NCBI GenBank assembly: GCA_911728435.2
Contig: OU452198.1
Coordinates: 1,116,001 to 1,180,000 of the forward strand
Direction: 5' to 3'
DNA length: 64,000 bases
Source of the DNA: Apoderus coryli
Lineage: Eukaryota; Arthropoda; Insecta; Coleoptera; Attelabidae
Positions 44,701-56,597 of the stretch are shown one piece after another (positions within the stretch are counted from its first letter, which is position 1; every line of letters starts with the position of its first letter). A program made the translations under genes and the position numbers. A model generated the notes under the pieces. The model was not told the DNA's origin and did no database searches. It worked only from the letters and a program-made list of their open reading frames with translations.

Positions 44701-47700
44701 CTGGAGTGATAAATTCATTGTGTTCGGAAGTAGACCCTGTTGCATCACTTTCAGAATCTGTTAATCTCGTCATGTCGTTCTCAGTATTTGTGGATCCAGT
44801 CGTAGACCAGGTTGAACCAGTTTCTGAATTAGCAGAGTCTGACGAACCTTCAGTTGTTTCTGGAGTGATAAATTCATTGTGTTCGGAAGTAGACCCTGTT
44901 GCATCACTTTCAGAATCTGTTAATCTCGTCATGTCGTTCTCAGTATTTGTGGATCCAGTCGTAGACCAGGTTGAACCAGTTTCTGAATTAGCAGAGTCTG
45001 ACGAACCTTCAGTTGTTTCTGGAGTGATAAATTCATTGTGTTCGGAAGTAGACCCTGTTGCATCACTTTCAGAATCTGTTAATCTCGTCATGTCGTTCTC
45101 AGTATTTGTGGATCCAGTCGTAGACCAGGTTGAACCAGTTTCTGAATTAGCAGAGTCTGACGAACCTTCAGTTGTGTCTGGAGTGATAAATTCATTGTGT
45201 TCGGAAGTAGACCCTGTTGCATCACTTTCAGAATCTGTTAATCTCGTCATGTCGTTCTCAGTATTTGTGGATCCAGTCGTAGACCAGGTTGAACCAGTTT
45301 CTGAATTAGCAGAGTCTGACGAACCTTCAGTTGTTTCTGGAGTGATAAATTCATTGTGTTCGGAAGTAGACCCTGTCGCATCACTTTCAGAATCTGTTAA
45401 TCTCGTCATGTCGTTCTCAGTATTTGTGGATCCAGTCGTAGACCAGGTTGAACCAGTTTCTGAATTAGCAGAGTCTGACGAACCTTCAGTTGTTTCTGGA
45501 GTGATAAATTCATTGTGTTCGGAAGTAGACCCTGTTGCATCACTTTCAGAATCTGTTAATCTCGTCATGTCGTTCTCAGTATTTGTGGATCCAGTCGTAG
45601 ACCAGGTTGAACCAGTTTCTGAATTAGCAGAGTCTGACGAACCTTCAGTTGTTTCTGGAGTGATAAATTCATTGTGTTCGGAAGTAGACCCTGTTGCATC
45701 ACTTTCAGAATCTGTTAATCTCGTCATGTCGTTCTCAGTATTTGTGGATCCAGTCGTAGACCAGGTTGAACCAGTTTCTGAATTAGCAGAGTCTGACGAA
45801 CCTTCAGTTGTTTCAGGAGTGATCAATTCATTGTGTTCGGAAGTAGACCCTGTTGCATCACTTTCAGAATCTGTTAATCTCGTCATGTCGTTCTCAGTAT
45901 TTGTGGATCCAGTCGTAGACCAGGTTGAACCAGTTTCTGAATTAGCAGAGTCTGACGAACCTTCAGTTGTTTCTGGAGTGATAAATTCATTGTGTTCGGA
46001 AGTAGACCCTGTTGCATCACTTTCAGAATCTGTTAATCTCGTCATGTCGTTCTCAGTATTTGTGGATCCAGTCGTAGACCAGGTTGAACCAGTTTCTGAA
46101 TTAGCTGAGCCTGACGAACCTTCAGTTGAATCTGCAGTGGTAAATGCATTGTGTTTCGAAGTAGACCCTGTTGAATCGCTTTCAGAATCTGTTATTCTCG
46201 TCATGTCGTTGTCAGTATTTGTGGATCCAATCGTCATGTCGTTCTCGGTATTTGTGGATCCAATCGTAGACCAGGTTGAACCAGTTTCTGAATTAGCAGA
46301 GTCTGACGAACCTTCAGTTGTTTCTGGAGTGATAAATTCATTGTGTTCGGAAGTAGACCCTGTTGCATCACTTTCAGAATCTGTTAATCTCGTCATGTCG
46401 TTCTCAGTATTTGTGGATCCAGTCGTAGACCAGGTTGAACCAGTTTCTGAATTAGCAGAGTCTGACGAACCTTCAGTTGTTTCTGGAGTGATAAATTCAT
46501 TGTGTTCGGAAGTAGACCCTGTTGCATCACTTTCAGAATCTGTTAATCTCGTCATGTCGTTCTCAGTATTTGTGGATCCAGTCGTAGACCAGGTTGAACC
46601 AGTTTCTGAATTAGCAGAGTCTGACGAACCTTCAGTTGAATCTGGAGTGGTAAATTCATTGGGTTCGGAAGTAGACCCTGTCGCATCACTTTCAGAATCT
46701 GTTAATCTCGTCATGTCGTTCTCAGTATTTGTGGATCCAGTCGTAGACCAGGTTGAACCAGTTTCTGAATTAGCAGAGTCTGACGAACCTTCAGTTGTTT
46801 CTGGAGTGATAAATTCATTGTGTTCGGAAGTAGACCCTGTTGCATCACTTTCAGAATCTGTTAATCTCGTCATGTCGTTCTCAGTATTTGTGGATCCAGT
46901 CGTAGACCAGGTTGAACCAGTTTCTGAATTAGCAGAGTCTGACGAACCTTCAGTTGAATCTGGAGTGGTAAATTCATTGGGTTCGGAAGTAGACCCTGTT
47001 GCATCACTTTCAGAATCTGTTAATCTCGTCATGTCGTTCTCAGTATTTGTGGATCCAATCGTAGACCAGGTTGATCCAGTTTCTGAATTAGCAGAGTCTG
47101 ACGAACCTTCAGTTGAATCTGCAGTGGTAAATTCATTGGGTTCGGAAGTAGACCCTGTTGCATCACTTTCAGAATCTGTTAATCTCGTCATGTCGTTCTC
47201 AGTATTTGTGGATCCAGTCGTAGACCAGGTTGAACCAGTTTCTGAATTAGCAGAGTCTGACGAACCTTCAGTTGTTTCTGGAGTGATAAATTCATTGTGT
47301 TTGGAAGTAGACCCTGTTGAATCGCTTTCAGAATCTGTTATTCTCGTCATGTCGTTCTCAGTATTTGTGGATCCAATCGTAGACCAGGTTGATCCAGTTT
47401 CTGAATTAGCAGAGTCTGACGAACCTTCAGTTGAATCTGGAGTGGTAAATTCATTGTGTTCGGAAGTAGACCCTGTTGCATCACTTTCAGAATCTGTTAA
47501 TCTCGTCATGTCGTTCTCAGTATTTGTGGATCCAGTCGTAGACCAGGTTGAACCAGTTTCTGAATTAGCAGAGTCTGACGAACCTTCAGTTGTTTCTGGA
47601 GTGATAAATTCATTGTGTTCGGAAGTAGACCCTGTTGAATCGCTTTCAGAATCTGTTATTCTCGTCATGTCGTTCTCAGTATTTGTGGATCCAATCGTAG

Positions 47701-50700
47701 ACCAGTTTGATCCAGTTTCTGAATGAGCCGCGCCTGACGAACCTTCAGTTGAATCTGGAGTGGTAAATTCATTGGGTTCGGAAGTAGACCCTGTTGCATC
47801 ACTTTCAGAATCTGTTAATCTCGTCATGTCGTTCTCAGTATTTGTGGATCCAATCGTAGACCAGTTTGATCCAGTTTCTGAATGAGCCGCGCCTGACGAA
47901 CCTTCAGTTGAATCTGGAGTGTTAAATTCATTGGGTTCGGAAGTAGACCCTGTTGCATCACTTTCAGAATCTGTTAATCTCGTCATGTCGTTCTCAGTAT
48001 TTGTGGATCCAATCGTAGACCAGTTTGATCCAGTTTCTGAATGAGCCGCGCCTGACGAACCTTCAGTTGAATCTGGAGTGGTAAATTCATTGGGTTCGGA
48101 AGTAGACCCTGTTGCATCACTTTCAGAATCTGTTAATCTCGTCATGTCGTTCTCAGTATTTGTGGATCCAGTCGTAGACCAGGTTGAACCAGTTTCTGAA
48201 TTAGCAGAGTCTGACGAACCTTCAGTTGTTTCTGGAGTGATATATTCATTGTGTTCGGAAGTAGACCCTGTTGCATCACTTTCAGAATCTGTTAATCTCG
48301 TCATGTCGTTCTCAGTATTTGTGGATCCAGTCGTAGACCAGGTTGAACCAGTTTCTGAATTAGCTGAGCCTGACGAACCTTCAGTTGAATCTGCAGTGGT
48401 AAATGCATTGTGTTTCGAAGTAGACCCTGTTGAATCGCTTTCAGAATCTGTTATTCTCGTCATGTCGTTCTCAGTATTTGTGGATCCAATCGTAGACCAG
48501 TTTGATCCAGTTTCTGAATGAGCCGCGCCTGACGAACCTTCAGTTGAATCTGGAGTGGTAAATTCATTGGGTTCGGAAGTAGACCCTGTTGCATCACTTT
48601 CAGAATCTGTTAATCTCGTCATGTCGTTCTCAGTATTTGTGGATCCAATCGTAGACCAGGTTGATCCAGTTTCTGAATTAGCAGAGTCTGACGAACCTTC
48701 AGTTGTTTCTGGAGTGATAAATTCATTGTGTTCGGAAGTAGACCCTGTTGCATCACTTTCAGAATCTGTTAATCTCGTCATGTCGTTCTCAGTATTTGTG
48801 GATCCAGTCGTAGACCAGGTTGAACCAGTTTCTGAATTAGCAGAGTCTGACGAACCTTCAGTTGTTTCTGGAGTGATAAATTCATTGTGTTCGGAAGTAG
48901 ACCCTGTTGCATCACTTTCAGAATCTGTTAATGTCGTCATGTCGTTCTCAGTATTTGTGGATCCAATCGTAGACCAGCTTGATCCAGTTTCTGAATGAGC
49001 CGCGCCTGACGAACCTTCAGTTGAATCTGGAGTGGTAAATTCATTGGGTTCGGAAGTAGACCCTGTCGCATCACTTTCAGAATCTGTTAATCTCGTCATG
49101 TCGTTCTCAGTATTTGTGGATCCAGTCGTAGACCAGGTTGAACCAGTTTCTGAATTAGCAGAGTCTGACGAACCTTCAGTTGTTTCTGGAGTGATAAATT
49201 CATTGTGTTCGGAAGTAGACCCTGTTGCATCACTTTCAGAATCTGTTAATGTCGTCATGTCGTTCTCAGTATTTGTGGATCCAATCGTCATGTCGTTCTC
49301 GGTATTTGTGGATCCAATCGTAGACCAGGTTGAACCAGTTTCTGAATTAGCAGAGTCTGACGAACCTTCAGTTGTTTCTGGAGTGATAAATTCATTGTGT
49401 TCGGAAGTAGACCCTGTTGCATCACTTTCAGAATCTGTTAATGTCGTCATGTCGTTCTCAGTATTTGTGGATCCAATCGTAGACCAGCTTGATCCAGTTT
49501 CTGAATGAGCCGCGCCTGACGAACCTTCAGTTGAATCTGGAGTGGTAAATTCATTGGGTTCGGAAGTAGACCCTGTCGCATCACTTTCAGAATCTGTTAA
49601 TCTCGTCATGTCGTTCTCAGTATTTGTGGATCCAGTCGTAGACCAGGTTGAACCAGTTTCTGAATTAGCAGAGTCTGACGAACCTTCAGTTGTTTCTGGA
49701 GTGATAAATTCATTGTGTTCGGAAGTAGACCCTGTTGCATCACTTTCAGAATCTGTTAATCTCGTCATGTCGTTCTCAGTATTTGTGGATCCAGTCGTAG
49801 ACCAGGTTGAACCAGTTTCTGAATTAGCAGAGTCTGACGAACCTTCAGTTGAATCTGGAGTGGTAAATTCATTGGGTTCGGAAGTAGACCCTGTTGCATC
49901 ACTTTCAGAATCTGTTAATCTCGTCATGTCGTTCTCAGTATTTGTGGATCCAATCGTAGACCAGGTTGATCCAGTTTCTGAATTAGCAGAGTCTGACGAA
50001 CCTTCAGTTGTTTCTGGAGTGATAAATTCATTGTGTTCGGAAGTAGACCCTGTTGCATCACTTTCAGAATCTGTTAATCTCGTCATGTCGTTCTCAGTAT
50101 TTGTGGATCCAGTCGTAGACCAGGTTGAACCAGTTTCTGAATTAGCAGAGTCTGACGAACCTTCAGTTGTTTCTGGAGTGATAAATTCATTGTGTTCGGA
50201 AGTAGACCCTGTTGCATCACTTTCAGAATCTGTTAATCTCGTCATGTCGTTCTCAGTATTTGTGGATCCAGTCGTAGACCAGGTTGAACCAGTTTCTGAA
50301 TTAGCAGAGTCTGACGAACCTTCAGTTGAATCTGGAGTGGTAAATTCATTGGGTTCGGAAGTAGACCCTGTTGCATCACTTTCAGAATCTGTTAATCTCG
50401 TCATGTCGTTCTCAGTATTTGTGGATCCAATCGTAGACCAGGTTGATCCAGTTTCTGAATTAGCAGAGTCTGACGAACCTTCAGTTGTTTCTGGAGTGAT
50501 AAATTCATTGTGTTCGGAAGTAGACCCTGTTGCATCACTTTCAGAATCTGTTAATCTCGTCATGTCGTTCTCAGTATTTGTGGATCCAGTCGTAGACCGG
50601 GTTGAACCAGTTTCTGAATTAGCAGAGTCTGACGAACCTTCAGTTGTTTCTGGAGTGATAAATTCATTGTGTTCGGAAGTAGACCCTGTTGAATCGCTTT

Positions 50701-53700
50701 CAGAATCTGTTATTCTCGTCATGTCGTTCTCAGTATTTGTGGATCCAATCGTAGACCAGTTTGATCCAGTTTCTGAATGAGCCGCGCCTGACGAACCTTC
50801 AGTTGAATCTGGAGTGGTAAATTCATTGGGTTCGGAAGTAGACCCTGTTGCATCACTTTCAGAATCTGTTAATCTCGTCATGTCGTTCTCAGTATTTGTG
50901 GATCCAATCGTAGACCAGTTTGATCCAGTTTCTGAATGAGCCGCGCCTGACGAACCTTCAGTTGAATCTGGAGTGGTAAATTCATTGGGTTCGGAAGTAG
51001 ACCCTGTTGCATCACTTTCAGAATCTGTTAATCTCGTCATGTCGTTCTCAGTATTTGTGGATCCAATCGTAGACCAGTTTGATCCAGTTTCTGAATGAGC
51101 CGCGCCTGACGAACCTTCAGTTGAATCTGGAGTGGTAAATTCATTGGGTTCGGAAGTAGACCCTGTTGCATCACTTTCAGAATCTGTTAATCTCGTCATG
51201 TCGTTCTCAGTATTTGTGGATCCAGTCGTAGACCAGGTTGAACCAGTTTCTGAATTAGCAGAGTCTGACGAACCTTCAGTTGTTTCTGGAGTGGTAAATT
51301 CATTGGGTTCGGAAGTAGACCCTGTTGCATCACTTTCAGAATCTGTTAATCTCGTCATGTCGTTCTCAGTATTTGTGGATCCAGTCGTAGACCAGGTTGA
51401 ACCAGTTTCTGAATTAGCAGAGTCTGACGAACCTTCAGTTGTTTCTGGAGTGATAAATTCATTGTGTTCGGAAGTAGACCCTGTTGAATCGCTTTCAGAA
51501 TCTGTTATTCTCGTCATGTCGTTCTCAGTATTTGTGGATCCAATCGTAGACCAGTTTGATCCAGTTTCTGAATGAGCCGCGCCTGACGAACCTTCAGTTG
51601 AATCTGGAGTGGTAAATTCATTGGGTTCGGAAGTAGACCCTGTTGCATCACTTTCAGAATCTGTTAATCTCGTCATGTCGTTCTCAGTATTTGTGGATCC
51701 AATCGTAGACCAGTTTGATCCAGTTTCTGAATGAGCCGCGCCTGACGAACCTTCAGTTGAATCTGGAGTGGTAAATTCATTGGGTTCGGAAGTAGACCCT
51801 GTTGCATCACTTTCAGAATCTGTTAATCTCGTCATGTCGTTCTCAGTATTTGTGGATCCAATCGTAGACCAGTTTGATCCAGTTTCTGAATGAGCCGCGC
51901 CTGACGAACCTTCAGTTGAATCTGGAGTGGTAAATTCATTGGGTTCGGAAGTAGACCCTGTTGCATCACTTTCAGAATCTGTTAATCTCGTCATGTCGTT
52001 CTCAGTATTTGTGGATCCAGTCGTAGACCAGGTTGAACCAGTTTCTGAATTAGCAGAGTCTGACGAACCTTCAGTTGTTTCTGGAGTGGTAAATTCATTG
52101 GGTTCGGAAGTAGACCCTGTTGCATCACTTTCAGAATCTGTTATTCTCGTCATGTCGTTCTCAGTATTTGTGGATCCAATCGTCATGTCGTTCTCGGTAT
52201 TTGTGGATCCAGTCGTAGACCAGGTTGAACCAGTTTCTGAATTAGCAGAGTCTGACGAACCTTCAGTTGTTTCTGGAGTGATAAATTCATTGTGTTCGGA
52301 AGTAGACCCTGTTGCATCACTTTCAGAATCTGTTAATCTCGTCATGTCGTTCTCAGTATTTGTGGATCCAATCGTAGACCAGGTTGAACCAGTTTCTGAA
52401 TTAGCAGAGTCTGACGAACCTTCAGTTGTTTCTGGAGTGATAAATTCATTGTGTTCGGAAGTAGACCCTGTTGAATCGCTTTCAGAATCTGTTATTCTCG
52501 TCATGTCGTTCTCAGTATTTGTGGATCCAATCGTAGACCAGTTTGATCCAGTTTCTGAATGAGCCGCGCCTGACGAACCTTCAGTTGAATCTGGAGTGGT
52601 AAATTCATTGGGTTCGGAAGTAGACCCTGTTGCATCACTTTCAGAATCTGTTAATCTCGTCATGTCGTTCTCAGTATTTGTGGATCCAATCGTAGACCAG
52701 TTTGATCCAGTTTCTGAATGAGCCGCGCCTGACGAACCTTCAGTTGAATCTGGAGTGGTAAATTCATTGGGTTCGGAAGTAGACCCTGTTGCATCACTTT
52801 CAGAATCTGTTAATCTCGTCATGTCGTTCTCAGTATTTGTGGATCCAATCGTAGACCAGTTTGATCCAGTTTCTGAATGAGCCGCGCCTGACGAACCTTC
52901 AGTTGAATCTGGAGTGGTAAATTCATTGGGTTCGGAAGTAGACCCTGTTGCATCACTTTCAGAATCTGTTAATCTCGTCATGTCGTTCTCAGTATTTGTG
53001 GATCCAGTCGTAGACCAGGTTGAACCAGTTTCTAAATTAGCAGAGTCTGACGAACCTTCAGTTGTTTCTGGAGTGGTAAATTCATTGGGTTCGGAAGTAG
53101 ACCCTGTTGCATCACTTTCAGAATCTGTTATTCTCGTCATGTCGTTCTCAGTATTTGTGGATCCAATCGTCATGTCGTTCTCGGTATTTGTGGATCCAAT
53201 CGTAGACCAGGTTGAACCAGTTTCTGAATTAGCAGAGTCTGACGAACCTTCAGTTGTTTCTGGAGTGATAAATTCATTGTGTTCGGAAGTAGACCCTGTT
53301 GAATCGCTTTCAGAATCTGTTATTCTCGTCATGTCGTTCTCAGTGTTTGTGGATCCAATCGTAGACCAGTTTGATCCAGTTTCTGAATGAGCCGCGCCTG
53401 ACGAACCTTCAGTTGAATCTGGAGTGGTAAATTCATTGGGTTCGGAAGTAGACCCTGTTGCATCACTTTCAGAATCTGTTAATCTCGTCATGTCGTTCTC
53501 AGTATTTGTGGATCCAATCGTAGACCAGTTTGATCCAGTTTCTGAATGAGCCGCGCCTGACGAACCTTCAGTTGAATCTGGAGTGGTAAATTCATTGGGT
53601 TCGGAAGTAGACCCTGTTGCATCACTTTCAGAATCTGTTAATCTCGTCATGTCGTTCTCAGTATTTGTGGATCCAGTCGTAGACCAGGTTGAACCAGTTT

Positions 53701-55362
53701 CTGAATTAGCTGAGCCTGACGAACCTTCAGTTGAATCTGCGGTGGTAAATGCATTGTGTTTCGAAGTAGACCCTGTTGAATCGCTTTCAGAATCTGTTAT
53801 TCTCGTCATGTCGTTCTCGGTATTTGTGGATCCAATCGTAGACCAGGTTGAACCAGTTTCTGAATTAGCTGAGCCTGACGAACCTTCAGTGGAATCTGCA
53901 GTGGTAAATGCATTGTGTTTCGAAGTAGACCCTGTTGAATCGCTTTCAGAATCTGTTATTCTCGTCATGTCGTTCTCAGTATTTGTGGATCCAATCGTCA
54001 TGTCGTTCTCGGTATTTGTGGATCCAATCATAGACCAGGTTGAACCAGTTTCTGACTTAGCCGAGCCTGGCGAACCATCAGTTGTTCCTGGAGTGATAAA
54101 TTCCTTTTGTTCAGAAGTAGACCCTGTTGAATCACTTTCGGAATCTGTTATTCTCGTCATGTCGTTCTCAGTATTTGTGGATCCAATCGTCATGTCGTTC
54201 TCGGTATTTGTGGATCCAATCGTAGACCAGGTTGAACCAGTTTCTGAATTAGCAGAGCCCGACGAACCTTCAGTTGAATCTGCAGTGGTAAATGCATTGT
54301 GTTTCGAAGTAGACCCTGTTGAATCGCTTTCAGAATCTGTTATTCTCGTCATGTCGTTCTCAGTATTTGTGGATCCAATCGTCATGTCGTTCTCGGTATT
54401 TGTGGATCCAATCGTAGAACAGGTTGAACCAGTTTCTGAATTAGCAGAGTCTGACGAACCTTCAGTTGTTTCTGGAGTGATAAATTCATTGTGTTCGGAA
54501 GTAGACCCTGTTGCATCACTTTCAGAATCTGTTATTCTCGTCATGTCGTTCTCAGTATTTGTGGATCCAATCGTAGACCAGTTTGATCCAGTTTCTGAAT
54601 GAGCCGCGCCTGACGAACCTTCAGTTGAATCTGGAGTGGTAAATTCATTGGGTTCGGAAGTAGACCCTGTCGCATCACTTTCAGAATCTGTTAATCTCGT
54701 CATGTCGTTCTCAGTATTTGTGGATCCAATCGTAGACCAGGTTGATCCAGTTTCTGAATGAGCCGCGCCTGACGAACCTTCAGTTGAATCTGGAGTGGTA
54801 AATTCATTGGGTTCGGAAGTAGACCCTGTTGCATCGCTTTCAGAATCTGTTATTCTCGTCATGTCGTTCTCGGTATTTGTGGACCCAATCGTAGACCAGG
54901 TGGAACCAGTTTCTAAAATTGTAGAATCGCCCGAATCTGTTACTCTCGTAATATCAATCTCAGTATTTGTGGATACAGCCATGGACCATGTCGAACTAGT
55001 CCCTGAATTGACATCATCTCGTGTTGTAATTTCGCTTGTAGATTCTGCTGAATCACTGATCATGCCATAGTCCCTATTTGTTGAACTGGCGGAACTTTCA
55101 GTTACTGTACTAACTTCGTTCGATTCTAAGCTGAATCCTGCAACAATACGTTCCAATTTTGTAGACCGCAGAATGTCAATTGTGGATATGCTCGTTTCTG
55201 AATTCAGTATAACGGGATTTGAGGTTAGATTATCATTATTATTACCATTTTGGTAGAGACTCTCTAGAAGTTGAGTGTCGGACTTAAAATCAGCGTCGCT
55301 GCTAGAATTTGTTATATACTTAGATGGTTTATATGTCACGACGTACCTCGTTGAGGTTCGAC
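38720..55362 (-). CDS. Giant Ser/Thr-rich mucin-like repeat protein, single 16.6-kb exon
   Basis: The minus strand is open for about 5,546 codons. No ATG lies at the front; a poly-T plus TAG acceptor ends at 55363 and the frame enters at phase 1 (GT-CGA-ACC), so an upstream exon with start codon and signal peptide is missing. A unique N-terminal ~150 residues (TYKPSKYITNSSSDADFKSD...) is followed by about 90 tandem copies of a 53-residue unit containing WSTIGSTNTENDMT, TDSESDATGSTSE and ETGS, then about 350 unique Ser/Thr-rich residues and a hydrophobic C-terminus (WLHIFWSLLICLGLSVF). The unit is rich in Ser, Thr, Glu, Asp and Asn with one Trp and no Cys, fitting a heavily O-glycosylated acidic surface or secreted mucin. 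The C-terminus is a membrane span or GPI signal preceded by NSSNSS. Some units carry an N-W-S glycosylation sequon. I do not recognise a named family. Confidence 0.85.
39820..54930. repeat. 159-bp tandem repeat array (coding)
   Basis: Period 159 bp, in frame with the giant gene; some units carry an extra 33 bp (a duplicated GSTNTENDMTI-coding segment). Nearly every unit contains GGATCC. Three main unit types can be told apart by their second half: NEFITPETTEGSSDSANS, NAFTTADSTEGSSGSANS and NEFTTPDSTEGSSGAAHS. Units in the centre are nearly identical and those at the edges more diverged, the usual result of unequal exchange. Copy number is about 90 by length; I did not count each unit. Confidence 0.95.
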
Positions 55363-55401
55363 CTAAAAAAAAACAAACAAATTTTTTAATATATGGTAAT
55401 A

Positions 55402-56026
55402 CGAGGGTTGCCTTTTATATTTCGAGATTTGGCAATCCTGGTGTTGCCATCTGGCAACAGACAGCTCTATTGTAAAGTTAGACATTTTTGGGGTTATACG
55501 TACTCAGAATGTTTTGACATACGAGCCAAAAATAAAATTATATCATGAACATTTTCGTGCGATTATTTTTTACGACTTTCTATGTGGATTAACAGATTTG
55601 CAACAGTGCATGGATGAACTTAAATCATTTTTTGGCGATGAAGCTCCATCAGGACCAGTATTTATAGATTCAGTATGAACCTGACAATTAAAGCAAAGGA
55701 GGAAATAATTTCCACGCTGAAAGAAAAATTTGAACGTGTTAAGTGTATGGAAAATTCAACTTAGACTATCTATTCTTGCGATGCTGGTACTCAGAATGAT
55801 GACATGTCAAAGAGATAATTTCGAGCGGGTTGAAAATACGGAAAATTCCACACAAACTATGGCCCTTCACTATACCGTTGCTACTCAAACTGTTGACATC
55901 GGAAATAAGATTACTCCGTCTTTAAAAAGATCTTCATGGGGAATATTTTGAAAAACAATAAAGTGATTTTCGATGATTAATATTTGTTTTTGTTCTCTAA
56001 TCCTGAAATATAAAAGGCAACCCTCG
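55402..56026. mobile_element. Deleted mariner element (625 bp)
   Basis: TA-flanked inverted ends CGAGGGTTGCCTTTTATATT and the reverse complement at 56026. The interior keeps a piece of the transposase N-terminus on the plus strand (DLQQCMDELKSFFGDEAPSG) and stops soon after. The DDE domain is gone. It lies 40 bp upstream of the giant exon's splice acceptor, so probably in that gene's preceding intron. Confidence 0.8.
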
Positions 56027-56029
56027 TAC

Positions 56030-56500
56030 TCTAAACACAATTAACTAAAATAATCCTTTCCAAATATGATGCTGATAATAATTATTCAGATACGGAACAT
56101 TAACATTATTCTTGAAACCAGATAAGTAATAAAATAATTTACGAACACTGTACGTATGTAGGCTATAGCGAATCAGTATAAATTTAAACGTAATAAAAAA
56201 TCATAATCTCTTACTGTAACGACATCTAATCTCAAAACAAAGAAACCCAACCTAATTGGTAACTCTCTTCAATCCCTTCTAATCTCCAATAACATATAAA
56301 ATTGTTTTATGGGTGTGTTTTTTTGGGAAAATTCACATTAATTAATCAAAAGCGAGATTAGGAAGTTTAAAAAATCAAAATATATGCATTACAGCTAATA
56401 ATTACTTATTGCAGATTAAATAATCATGCATCGTGTGTTGACGTAAACATTTTGAGGAGCGGTTATAATTTCTGACTTGAACGCTAGGTCCTAATTATAT
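56030..56500. other. AT-rich, no gene seen
   Basis: No open frame of note on either strand. An upstream exon of the giant minus-strand gene could lie here, but I found no ATG-signal-peptide-donor combination. Confidence 0.35.
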
Positions 56501-56597
56501 CTTCCAGAGGTCTGGAAACGTTTGACCTTGTAGGGATATATTACACATTATTTTTAATATATCCCTACAAGGTCAAACGTTTCCAGACCTCTGGAAG
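56501..56597. repeat. Perfect 42-bp inverted repeat at a LINE 5' junction
   Basis: 56501-56542 is the exact reverse complement of 56556-56597, with a 13-base loop. The right arm is LINE coding sequence (a TFPDLWKTARVCPVHKSGD-type stretch spans it), so the left arm is an inverted copy of the LINE's own truncated 5' end. Confidence 0.9.

Noticed and set aside
39360..54602. Many long plus-strand open frames in the repeat region
   Set aside because: They are the antisense of the minus-strand giant repeat, share its 159-bp period and stop at each AAH-type unit; they have no unique sequence of their own.
38720..55362. Direct repeats read as a CRISPR-like or satellite array
   Set aside because: The units are contiguous with no spacers, keep one reading frame for 16.6 kb, and lie in an insect-type genome; a coding minisatellite explains them.
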